From assembly GCA_002205965.3 (NCBI GenBank), contig NADL03000620.1, positions 620,001 through 684,000 on the forward strand: a DNA stretch of 64,000 nucleotides, written 5' to 3'. Shown piece after piece: positions 45,174 to 55,642 of the stretch. The DNA comes from Kappaphycus alvarezii (taxonomy: Eukaryota; Rhodophyta; Florideophyceae; Gigartinales; Solieriaceae). Numbering within the stretch: the first letter of the stretch is position 1; every line of letters begins with the position of its first letter. The notes below the pieces were generated by a model, which worked only from the letters and a program-made list of their open reading frames with translations, was not told the DNA's origin and searched no databases. A program made the position numbers and the translations under genes.

Positions 45174-45765
45174 TTTGACAAGGGGACGCGCGCGCTGGCA
45201 CCGGCGGTGGTGCCGTGAAGCGGCTGCGTGATGTCAACGCCTACGTTATGAGCATCGCTGAAAGATGCTATGATCCATGCTTTACTGTAAAGCGGTAAAT
45301 GGAACTTGAGTGCTGACAGCTCCCTGTATGGCTACAAAGACCTCGCTCTACTGTACTGTACAATGTACTGTACAGTGCAGTACGGCACAGCACAGCAACG
45401 CGCAGTTGAGTTGCAAGTGTCTCACCGCCCTTGTTGCTAGGCGTGCTACTGTACTGTACTGTACTGTATCTCAACCGATGCATGCTTACAGTTCATCTTG
45501 GACTGTAATTGTAACATTGGTGTCGCACTGCCTCAATACTGTGCTCGTTCTTTACGCGCCATCCTATCAATAGAGACACTTTCACAGCGCCGCCCCTTTA
45601 CTTCAAACCGGGAAGATTGCTACGCGACAAACCTCCAGTAGCTTCGTTCCCAACCATTACTTTCGCAACCAAGGAAACCCCAGTGCTTCCAAGTACCAAC
45701 CAAAGGATAATCCTGGTCCACAATATCATCCTTTCAATGTAATACTTCCATATCGCATCCACTCA
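45174..45765. other. intergenic with TACTGTAC palindromic tracts
   Basis: 592 bp between the PAC4-like start and the GH47 stop. It contains dense TACTGTAC/GTACAGTA tracts at 45,349-45,384 and 45,447-45,470 (TACTGTACTGTACTGTACTG-like). No gene is seen. Confidence 0.6.
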
Positions 45766-47411
45766 TCATGAAACAATCCTTACGGGGTGTGCCTCTGTAT
45801 TATAAACCCATTCCGTCAAAGGCAACCTGGTTCCTGTCAGTTTCTTCTCTTCAAACAGTAGGAAAAAGTACTTTAGCGTCTCCGCAATCGCAAACGAATG
45901 TAGCTTGCCAGAGTGCAACAAGCCGTTTTTCTCCTTTTGCAAAAGGTGCATCGTCGAAGACAGCATCCCATCAGGTTTTCCCCGTACTTGACTATACTCC
46001 CGTATTGACTTCCACATTTCCAGACCCCACCTCTTGTACTCCCCAGTCTCGTTCGGATCAATCGCATCCATGTAATACAAGGCCTCCACAATCTCCGGTC
46101 TCAACAGGTTTGTATCTTGCCATTCCGCGGGCTTCACATTCCCATTCCCGAAATCCGTCACCTCCCCTGCCAATCCGTGGTACATCCCTCTTGTCATCGC
46201 ATAGCAGCTCTTCGTCAGCTCCCTCGCTCTCGTCATGTAGTCGTTTTCCCCTCTTGCAAACACGCCTCCACCCAGACCATGCAGCGCCGCATACGCCAAA
46301 TTCCCTGGAAGGAAACATGTCAAGTGATCCATCTGACGTTTGAATGAATGTTCAACCCCTATTCTCTTCTCTCCTACGTACATGTAGCCCCCCTCGACGC
46401 TCACCAACTCCTTGAACACTCCCTCAATACCCTTTTCATACAACGCCTTGTACCTCTCTTCTCTCTTCCCAAAGGCCACCCAACTTTTCACAAGCATTTC
46501 ATAAAATGAATCAACCATCCCCGCAACAGTCAACCTTCTCCCTCGAAAATCCCGTTTTGCACATCAAAGGTGTCTGTCACCAAACCATCGGCCATCTTCT
46601 CAGCCGCCCCTACTAGACTATCCTGGCACTTGTCCACTAATTCTTTATATGTGCCAATCCCCGTAATCTCACTCAGTGTTCGAAACTCCAACTGTAAAGT
46701 CCCGGCCTCCGCCGGATTACTAATCATAGCTCGCGATCCCACCATCCGATGCACGCCCCTCAGCGTCTCATCGCCTTTTGTTTCAAGTTTACCCAACCAC
46801 ACTGAGGAATCAGGGCATCCAGTTCCCGTCAAGTTAAACTTGGTTGACAAATGATCTCCCAACTCCACAGCCTTCTCCTTCCATAAATCATCCCCAGTCA
46901 GCTGGTATGCAGAGTTCAACCCTCCCAGGGCGCGAATGACAACCTCAAACATACTTACCATTCCCTGAACATTGCCAAAATCCAACTGTTTTGCCGCCCA
47001 CTCCCGTGACCTTTCGTATTCTTCCTTCAACCCCATCATGAGCAGGGTGTCCAAACTGTCCACCAAAGTCAATCCAATACCAAACCAATCCTCGCACCTC
47101 CCAGATGCGGGAATGAGTTCATCTTGCCCGAGACATTTGTCTAGATATTCATTGTAGAGAACCTTGGTGACGTTGCGGACATCGTGCTGCAGCTGATTCA
47201 GATGTACTGGGATGTTTACCGCCGCCAGTCGAGGCACAACCGGTTGGAAAATGGCAGCTTCAGGCGAGGTAAAGATGACTAGTAGCACGAAATTGATAAC
47301 GAGAAGGAAGAAGACTGTAGCTGCACGGAGTGGACGAGAAAGAGATTTTCGCAGGCGATAGAGCTTTCGCGGCTGCGGGTCTCGTCCCCGGGAGAAAGGA
47401 AACAGACGCAT
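45766..47411 (-). CDS. GH47 mannosyl-oligosaccharide alpha-1,2-mannosidase; frameshift at 46,533
   Basis: The enzyme trims alpha-1,2-mannose from N-glycans in the ER/Golgi. From ATG 47,411, MRLFPFSRGRDPQPRKLYRL is a basic cytosolic tail, then AATVFFLLVINFVLLVIF (about 29-46) is a signal anchor, giving type II topology. The GH47 domain follows: DELIPASGRCEDWFGIGLTL, LVDSLDTLLMMGL (about 115-127) and FEVVIRALGGLNSAY. The first frame stops at 46,530 after NGIFEGEG. The next frame starts on the overlapping base with LTVAGMVDSFYEMLVKSW, the family's G-x-x-DS-Y/F-Y-E block, and runs to ETLKYFFLLF and the Ca-site NTEAHPV near the end. One T appears to be missing at GGTTGA. Summed length (about 548) and domain are otherwise complete. 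Either a sequence error or a recent null allele. An in-frame TTG at 47,456 is a poorer start than the ATG. Confidence 0.9.
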
Positions 47412-48411
47412 GGCTACAATCGATATAAAGGTTGACCTCACGTCGGTACCTTCCAAAGCGACATGGTTACGAAATGGGGGATCTTTGCTACGAGAGGCTT
47501 TGAGTGTACACAGCTTTCGAGAGAACTTGATTACTTGGACGCCGATACACTTATGGGTGCATTATGGCAGGCATGGCAGGCAATGTGGTATTCTTTGCAG
47601 TCATTGAGTGGAGAAATAAGCCTTGTCATTACTCAGCGGAATACAGCAGTACAGTACAATAAAAGAGAACTGCTTCATATCTACGTGTACTGTTTCGTAC
47701 ACGCAGAAGCTCTCTCAGGGCAGGTTTTTTCTCAATGTGTTCCGAGTACAGTACAGTATCCCACCCGCGAAACGATTGCATTCGCGAGAGTCAAGTGACT
47801 TGCACCTGGAAAGCTGCAAATCGATACCGTACAATTGTACAGTACCTTACTGCCCTGAGTCTCAGGAAAGAAATACTGTAATGAGAACAGGAGACCTTTA
47901 TTGGGAGCTTGCTTACAGTCTTGCTGCTACCTGGACTAACGATGCGGGTGTGTACAGAGGGAAGCAAGAAAATACCACTACTGTACCGAAACTTTGTTAG
48001 GCCAACGGCGCGATGGAAAAACTCTCATTGTACGCGCGATGCTTACAGATAGCAACGACAACAAGGACAGCTGTATAGTGTCGTACAGTACGTATTGTAC
48101 AGTACGGTTGATCCGTCTACAATATGTGTGTTGAGGCAAATCGATCGTAAAACTACAGTATACAGTATACAGCTGTCAGCAATGGTGTGCAATCTTCCGA
48201 CCCGCGTCAGCGTGCTTTACAGTAATTTAGCCACCTCGCCACTCGTATTTGCCGAAGAGGCAGCGACGCATTTTTCAGTAAGCAACCACCCGCGTTTTCT
48301 GACATCTTTCCCTCACAGGCCCTCTACCTTACCGCACTTGTAATCTTCTCTACATATGGATATGAACCTCGTTTACACTTCCAAAACAGGACAAGGCCGG
48401 ATATCAGGGCG
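47412..48411. other. intergenic with clustered TACAGTAC palindromes
   Basis: 1 kb upstream of the mannosidase. Copies of GTACAGTAC or close variants lie at 47,642-47,660, 47,741-47,760, 47,826-47,846, 48,083-48,107 and 48,154-48,172. No coding region is supported; the plus-strand frames at 47,463-48,000 show no protein motif. Confidence 0.55.
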
Positions 48412-48786
48412 ATGGGAGCCGTCGGTGGCACGGATTATTTCGACGTAACCTTTGTCAACCCGCTCGCTCCGTCCCACGCAAGAGCCAGGGCTTTCAACCC
48501 ACTCACAAGCCTCAACGCGGCCCACGCAGAGAAGCAGCGGAAATACCAAGGGTTCCTTGCTGAACTGCCTGGGAGAAACAGGCTGGTTCCTGTTCCCATC
48601 TCAACGCTTGGAGGATGGCATCCGGCGGCGTTCTCCGTCGTCAAGGAACTCGCGAGAACTGTTGCCACTCGCGCAATGGAACGGTTTTCGAAGGTTAGAT
48701 GCATTCTTTTACAGCGGCACTCCGCATTAACAGTAACCTCCAATGCCGCTTGTTTGCTGGCTGGCCTCCCTTCCACCTTCTGGTAG
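48412..48786 (+). pseudogene. relic of the RT-associated C-terminal domain (fragment 3, best preserved)
   Basis: One open frame of about 124 codons. It reads YFDVTFVNPLAPSHARARAF (the DVTxxxPL motif), NAAHAEKQRKYQGF, LVPVPISTLGGWHPAAFSVV and, near the end, CILLQRHSALTVTSNAACLL. The ordered motifs DVT, A.-AEK..KY, (F/V)P(L/I)..(E/S)T.GGWHP and QR.S..L..NAA.LL are those of the domain that follows the reverse transcriptase in several metazoan and algal retroelement-type proteins. A PD-(D/E)xK nuclease-like role has been considered for such domains, and I cannot verify it here. The RPAD start is missing, so the copy is truncated at the 5' side. Confidence 0.65.
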
Positions 48787-51700
48787 ATTGGAGTTCCACC
48801 TACAGTTTTCGATGCATTGTACGGTTTCGCAAATGGCTTGGCCAATATACGGTATCTACGCTCCGGTACAAATTTACTGGGTACCAACCCACATATCTAC
48901 CACAGTAAATTAACCCCCCATTTCAGACTTTTGAGAGCTAGTCTTTATCTTGTTGGTTGAGGCAGCTCGAAGCCCGATCCGAGCTTGATAGTTTGACATT
49001 GCAAGAGATCATGGGACAGACTTAAAAAATCGGGGCTCGGTTTCTATCTCGATCACCTGGTCAAGTAGATCAAGACGCTCACCTCGAAAGGCTCTCGAAA
49101 ATTATGTTTCGAGAAAGAAAAGACGCTTCACCTACGTTTCGTCGTTATACATTTGACAGGGGATCAATTTGTTATCAGTCAGATCAAGACGAAAAGTTTT
49201 ACTACAATAAATTGTTGACAGTCTTGGGAGAAACTTCAGATAAGTAAAGAGAGGCACCAGCTAATAACTCTTCAAGCTAATTTGGATGCTCAAACTCTAA
49301 CCAAAAGGTTTATTTACAGCACCACGGAAGAAATAAATCTTCGAAACATCGAGAGTTCATCCAATCTAGGGTCTACACAGCTTCATTCAGTTTCAATGCT
49401 CCTATCCACAGGTAGAAACCAATTTCGCGACGGATCAAGAATACGATGGCACAAGTGCGGATCCAGCCAGAGTTTTCAAGCTTCCACCGCACACCTGACA
49501 TTTTTTAATTCTTCTGTGACAAACTTTCCCGTTGCAACCCCACGATTAATGTCGTTAATGATCTAGCTAATATCATCGATAATCTCATCCAGCAAATGGA
49601 AGATCTCTGCTGTCAATAAATACAGGAAGGACAAAGCAGCGAAAGCGACCAAGAGACGACAGACCATCTCTAATCTCCAAACCTCGATCTATTCGAGGCC
49701 TAAAGGTTACCAAAGTAAAACCAAGACGAACTAGAAGAGATTATGGCTCTGGAAGAAATAGATAGGGCAGTCATTCGCAACAATATTGCTTCCACATATG
49801 GCCCGGGTATTCTGGCACTAGCAATACTCCTCAATAGTTTTAGATAATGGTATGTACCAAGTTTATCGTTAATCAGCCCTAAAGCCACGTCGAGAAGTAA
49901 ATGTAACACCCGCAGAGACAAATTGAACCACAATGACATCCCACCATGCGACCATCCTTCACATCATCGAACAACTTCTCGGATCTCTAGAGATGCGGTC
50001 AATATTTCCCCCTTTCAAATTCAAATATCCTCACAATGGACGCGGAATCTCCGGTTTTTGAATCAACATAGGTGCTCTTTTATCACTCATCGGCGTAAAT
50101 TAAGATTGGCGCATTTTATGGACCTTGAAAGCAAACTTCTCTATTTACAGAGGATCGAAAAGCGTTACCGTCTCGGTTACGTATTTTTTGCCCTCCTGAT
50201 ACGCTTTTACACCGTATTACGTATGCAAGTCATTTTTATTACGCCTGATGTCATCGTCACAAACGTTCTAGCACTTTTTGGATTTGATGGTATAGGCTTG
50301 TCCTCGCTCTTACCGGATGTTTTTAGTGAACTTATCGTAGCAAGCAACATTGAATATCACGCCGAAGATGGAAAAATGCTCCCTGACTGCCCGGAGTTTA
50401 CAACTTCTCCCCCATACTGGACACGTTTCCGCATCAATATTTGTCCCTGCCCTCACCTAATTTCCGGAGGGTAAGATACTCAAGCTCCATGGCCAGTTCT
50501 CTCATCCATCTGCCACAAAGCATTTTTCACTCAAAAGACCACATCCGAAGGATTTGACTCAATACACCCAGATTTATTTGCGATGAATTCTCAGAACCTA
50601 TGATACCTGTCAAAGAAAAGAGGACGTTCCAGATCCCTTCTGAGTTTCTTTTGGTAAAGATAATAAACGATTTAAGGAACGCATCATCATAGGCATAATA
50701 CATACAAAACATGCTAGTCCTACAGATAATGGCCAGATGGACGCATTTAAGTAATGATATTTTTACGGACGTCACAACACAGAAACTACGGGATAGAGTG
50801 CTAATCATATTTCCACACTGGGTTGATGAAATACATGTGCATTGACCAGTTTCCTAATCACGGGAAAATTCCGTATCAATTATTCGTACTTCCGGAGTCG
50901 GCATAGAGAAATCTAAAATAAAGATCCCACAATTTCATTGGAATTAGAGAACCATACCAACCAGATTTACGGAATAATTTCCTATTATGGTGTAACTTAA
51001 AGCCTATACCACTATTCCAATCACCTGATTCGTTAAGGATCTGAATGATACTTTGATACCGGTAGGATTTGCTACCTTTTCCTTCGTTTTTCTGGAGTAT
51101 TCATCGAATTGAGTCTTTTGGGAGCCGCCTATTACCAAACATAATTTACAGACCCGCGATGCCCTCGCCAATGAATTCTTACGGGAGATTGGAAAAAGAT
51201 GGCCGGGCTCTGGGTAAAACGCGACATACTTCGACATACGACATACTTCATAACGTCCACCTTATTGCTAATTAGGACTACCCAAGCGGTCATTTAGTTC
51301 CGATTTTACGTTATAGGCAGATTTATAACCGAATCGGCGAGTACATAACACCTTATACTGTCACCGCTGTCGAGCGGAACAAAAAGCTGGACTGAATCTC
51401 CGGAACTGATTCTGACTCTGTGTCCAAGCCTTTCAGTTTCGCACAATTCAATCCTTACTTATCACCGTCCGACTCATCTGCGCAGTATTTTCTCAAATCT
51501 TTCCAGTCTCATTTCGCTTAAATATCCTCAAATTCTGCCGGGGAGGAGAATGGTTTTTTATTTACCGAAGCTCTACGCGCCTACTGGCCCTCATTGCTCA
51601 CTACCCGAGATGGAAGAGGGAATGTGTTAGAATGCAAAGATATTTTGGGCTGCAGCTTCTTCAAATTAACTGTCCGAAAAGAGATCACCCTTACGGGCAG

Positions 51701-54633
51701 TGTGCCACCGGCCGTTTCATTCATCGCGATCAAGTTGATTGAGGACGGTATTATAAAGTTCAATGCTTGGTAATTCATCAGTACAAACTGCGAAAAGGAG
51801 AAAAAGATGCTATTATATGCAGCTCAAACTCCTGAGCCTGTCTTCGTAAGACTAATTTTGGCTTCATTTGCAATCTATAGTTTCTAGGTGTGGACTTAAT
51901 CTTCGCCAAGAATACTTAAAATAATCTGTTCTTTTCATAGGAAAAAATTTTATCAAGTACATAGCTCTATAATTCAAGCTCGCTCCGCACTAATATTTAT
52001 AGCTCTTGAAATCTCTCCATGGGCTATGCAGTAAGAGAGATCTCTAGTTCCAGGCTCTCCATGAGCAATAAAGTAAGGCCTTTCCATAATCAAACTCCAA
52101 AAGGCCCAGATATGTAAGTATCCACAATTGATGGTGTGATCCGAGGCCTTTATAGGACTTTAGTTGATGATGTTCTTCACCTGCGATGCAAATTTTGAAC
52201 GGTGCGCATTACCACATTATATCGATTTGAGATGGCCAGGTACGGATATAAACCGCTGAATTTCGCTGGTTTCCATCCAAACGTCTCTAATATGAAACGG
52301 GGCTCCCTGAGATTGAAAAAAAGAGATACGTAGATTTTATAGATATTACGGCCGACCTGTATTTGCATACATATCTTTCGCAATTTTAATCCACTTTGCT
52401 ACGCAGTCCTACAATTTTCCTAAACATCAAATTAACAATTGCGATTTTTGCATCACCCTCACTCATACTTCATGAGATGTTGGCAGCGAATAGATGGAAA
52501 TACGATCTATACAATCGCTTCGAACACCATGTGTACTATTCATATATTTACGAATATACAGAACTTGGCACTTGGCACTGGGAACTTACCTGCGAATACT
52601 GCAGTTAGCTTAGGTTTCGTAAAAATTCTTATCGACTTCATTAGATTCGAAGTTCATTTATATCTTTACCAGAACAATGAAAAAAATCATCTTGACTGTA
52701 GTGGAGATGAGTGTGGGATTTATCAGTTTTTTATTTATAATTTCCAGACTCATCACCTTCATGGTCAAGATAGATAGATATTTGGAAGCATCCATATATT
52801 ATTTGAGATATTTTGCGGATTCATATATCCAAGACATGCCCCTTCGCAAAGAGAATCTTATGTATCCAAATTCAACAATAGGTGTTCTATCAATAATAAT
52901 ATTCTTAAAGCATGAATTGCATTTAGAATATGTTTTATTAACGGAAAAAGTGCTCTGAAACCACTTCTTTTGTCTACTTACCGAAAAGAAATAGATCCTT
53001 TGATAATTTTTGAGCATAATATCCAATCTAACTTCCACCTTTAGCACACTAGAATAGTTTATCAATTATTCCAAACTTACTTATGTTATAAAAGAAAGAT
53101 GTAATAGAGTGATTTACACAGAACGAGCACTAGTTATATTTTTTTCTGCTCAACATTTCGATAAACTCCATATGCAATAAAGTAAAATTCCTCTGCAGTA
53201 AAAGTCAAGGTAAAGAACAAGAAAGGGAAAAATCATTTATTCCGAGTGATGTATCACAATTTCTTTGACATATTTCTTCAAAAAGAATAGAATAATTTTC
53301 TGAACAATTTGTGCCATCTAAAATAGGAATCAAAGCATTCAAAAAATGAACTCATTAGCGAAAGCCAGGATCATCGAAAATTGACAACGGCAGCCGTACT
53401 CCTCCTATCATCACGATTAGTTTTTGGTTGGATTCTTGCGCAGAATCAGAACTGGAATTGTTGTCCTGAATATTATGTAAATAATTTTGAATTCATTGTT
53501 GCTTCATACTGAGAGGCTCGGCGGATATTTCAAAAATCTGAAACTTTTTGAAAATGAATCTTTTTCGTTTCTTGTTTTTCTTCGAATTTCGTTTTTCCCA
53601 TATTTATTTGAAACGCCACCTCGCAGCAAAAGGACGACAGGTAGCGATAGTTACCGCGTATTGATTTTCTCAACTCTCCAAATTCCCTCCAAAAGGGCAA
53701 TTATTTTGAGGATGATGAAATCCAAGAAATGAATTTTGGTGGACTCCCAGGGGCAGTTTGTGCAAGAAGAAGGAACAAAAGCGGGCATTAGAGAGGCCTT
53801 TCAATGGGTCCAGATGTCGCTTTATCTGATTTTATCTGTCATATGAATGGAGATACATTCGAAGCGCTGCATTTTTGTAAAGAACAGCTTTCGTAACAGC
53901 TACAAGTCAAAAGAGACAAACATGCAGTTAATCATGTCGTTTCAAGAGAAAATATTTTGAACTTAATAGAGCTGCTGTTCTTCTACCTAGAGGCACTGGT
54001 TAGGTCAAACGAAAAGGTAGCTGGAGTTAAAGGAGTTTAGAAGCAGTATGAAGTTTCAAAAAGAAAGGATCAAAATACTTTTGTCATTTTATGGAGGCAG
54101 CACACAAAAATCTCGACATTTGTTGCCCAGAGCTGATTTCATGACTAAAACTTGAAGATTATGGGCTGCGTCATGGTTTAGTCATTGGTTTTTCGATCTT
54201 GAGATGCATCAGAAAAGGATCTTGGCGGATCTGTTGAGGCTGTTTTACTCTGGTTTAGTTACAGGTCGTTATTTCAAAGATTTAAGATCGGATGGGGATT
54301 ATGTTGTTTCCCCTTAAAAATGAAATTAGAATCCAATGGGAATTTATGTAAATTATAGGCCATTCTTCGGTTACATCATAACAAGAAAGGTTTCAAACAG
54401 CTTACTATAACGGAAGCTTACATATACACTTGCTTCGGCCGCATTTTCTGTGATTTTTTGAGCCTTCAAGCCCTGCAGACATAGTAATTGTATTCTTTTT
54501 TCGATTATTTCCTACAAATGCTGCAAATTTCAGCTTTTTAAGGGCGTATTTCGTTTTCTGTTTCTCGATTCGAGCAAAATTTTGCTGATAGAATTCCTTC
54601 TGTCTCTGCATAGATTAACAGGTGTCTTCATTC
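48787..54633. other. gene-poor region, probably decayed repeats
   Basis: 5.8 kb without a supportable gene. Frames at 49,923-50,474 (about 183 codons), 51,004-51,237 (minus) and 52,396-52,958 contain no family motif I recognise. A GC-richer stretch at 51,400-51,780 reads protein-like in one plus-strand frame with one stop (SKPFSFAQFNPYLSPSDSSA and, later, LFTEALRAYWPSLLTTRDGR), which may be an unidentified retroelement or gene relic. Confidence 0.45.
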
Positions 54634-55642
54634 TACAGTGCCTCGTGCGGTGAACAGCTGTTCTATTTGAGTAACATGATACCAGCGGACAATGAGATAG
54701 CCAAAAAATAGAAGCAAAGACTCACAGGTTCTTCAATGTCCTATTTTCTCTTTAAGCACACCATGATGAAGTATCACAGCTCGCCGATGGCGAGGAGAAA
54801 TCAAATTGGAAGAGAGGGAGAGATTACTTGGACGGCTGGACACTATAATTTTCCTCTTGGACGTAAGGAAGGACCGTGTTTCGCGGAATGCTGGAAATTT
54901 GTAAAGAATAGGGTCGAAAGAAACGAAGACAGTAGGGGTGCAACAGTAGGGGTGAAACACCCGGCAACAAGCGATATAGAGGTGAGTACGCAGCGCTGAG
55001 TATCTACTTTATAGATAAGGATGTTTTCACTAACGACAACCTTGAAGTTCCTATTTTGTATGTAGACGCCGGAGTCCAGGGAGCCAAGTTTGATTAAATA
55101 TATCAGACGGACAATAAAAGGGGTAGTAAGATATGGGATAGACGGGGGGGAAAAGTGGAATCAGGGCGGATAAACGAGGCTTTAGATAAACATACTGTTC
55201 GCAATTTAGTTGCGGAGGTATAAGTTGAGAGTCAAGTCTAGAGTCAACACCGAGGAGGTTTTTTTTCAGGGGTCCAGAGGCCAAGTAAGTAAGAAAAATC
55301 CCGAATGGGTCGGTAAGTAAAGTATACATCAGCCAAGTACTAAATATACAAATGTGAGATGTGTTAGGTCGACACTTGGCCCAATGGGTGGCTTTCATCT
55401 GCGACGAAAATATCGGGTCTAAGTTGGGGACCGAGTTATCTGGACTACGCGTCATGGGGTCCGGACGGGTGATTATACATTAATGTGATCAATTGTGGAT
55501 GAAAGATTACATAAATTACCCAACTGCACAGTGCAGTACTTGCTGTTCGCAGTGGGCGAACTTTTCCAAAATTAAATCTACAAAAGATCAGAAAAATCAG
55601 CTCGGCCAGTAGCAGTATAGTGAGAGTATCGATTGCTCTGCA
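54634..55642 (-). repeat. solo LTR, copy 4 of the 1-kb LTR family, highly diverged
   Basis: 1,009 bp aligning over its full length with copies 1-3 despite many substitutions. Landmarks in order: GTGCGGTGAACAG (for GTGCGGTGCGCAG), TTTTCTCTTTAAGCAC, CAGCTCGCCGATGG, ACTTGGACGGCTGGAC, GATAAGGATGTTTTCACTAA, GTAGACGCCGGAGTCC, GTCGACACTTGGCCCAAT, and an ATTGCTCTGCA end. No gag-pol or purine tract adjoins it. It is the oldest copy in the window, showing that the family has been active over a long period. Confidence 0.7.

Noticed and set aside
45768..46343. 191-codon plus-strand frame
   Set aside because: It lies wholly antisense to the GH47 mannosidase. Its Ser/Pro-rich composition is that expected from the complementary strand of a coding sequence.
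49923..50474. 183-codon plus-strand ORF
   Set aside because: No recognisable domain and the flanks are degenerate; left as unassigned sequence, not called a gene.
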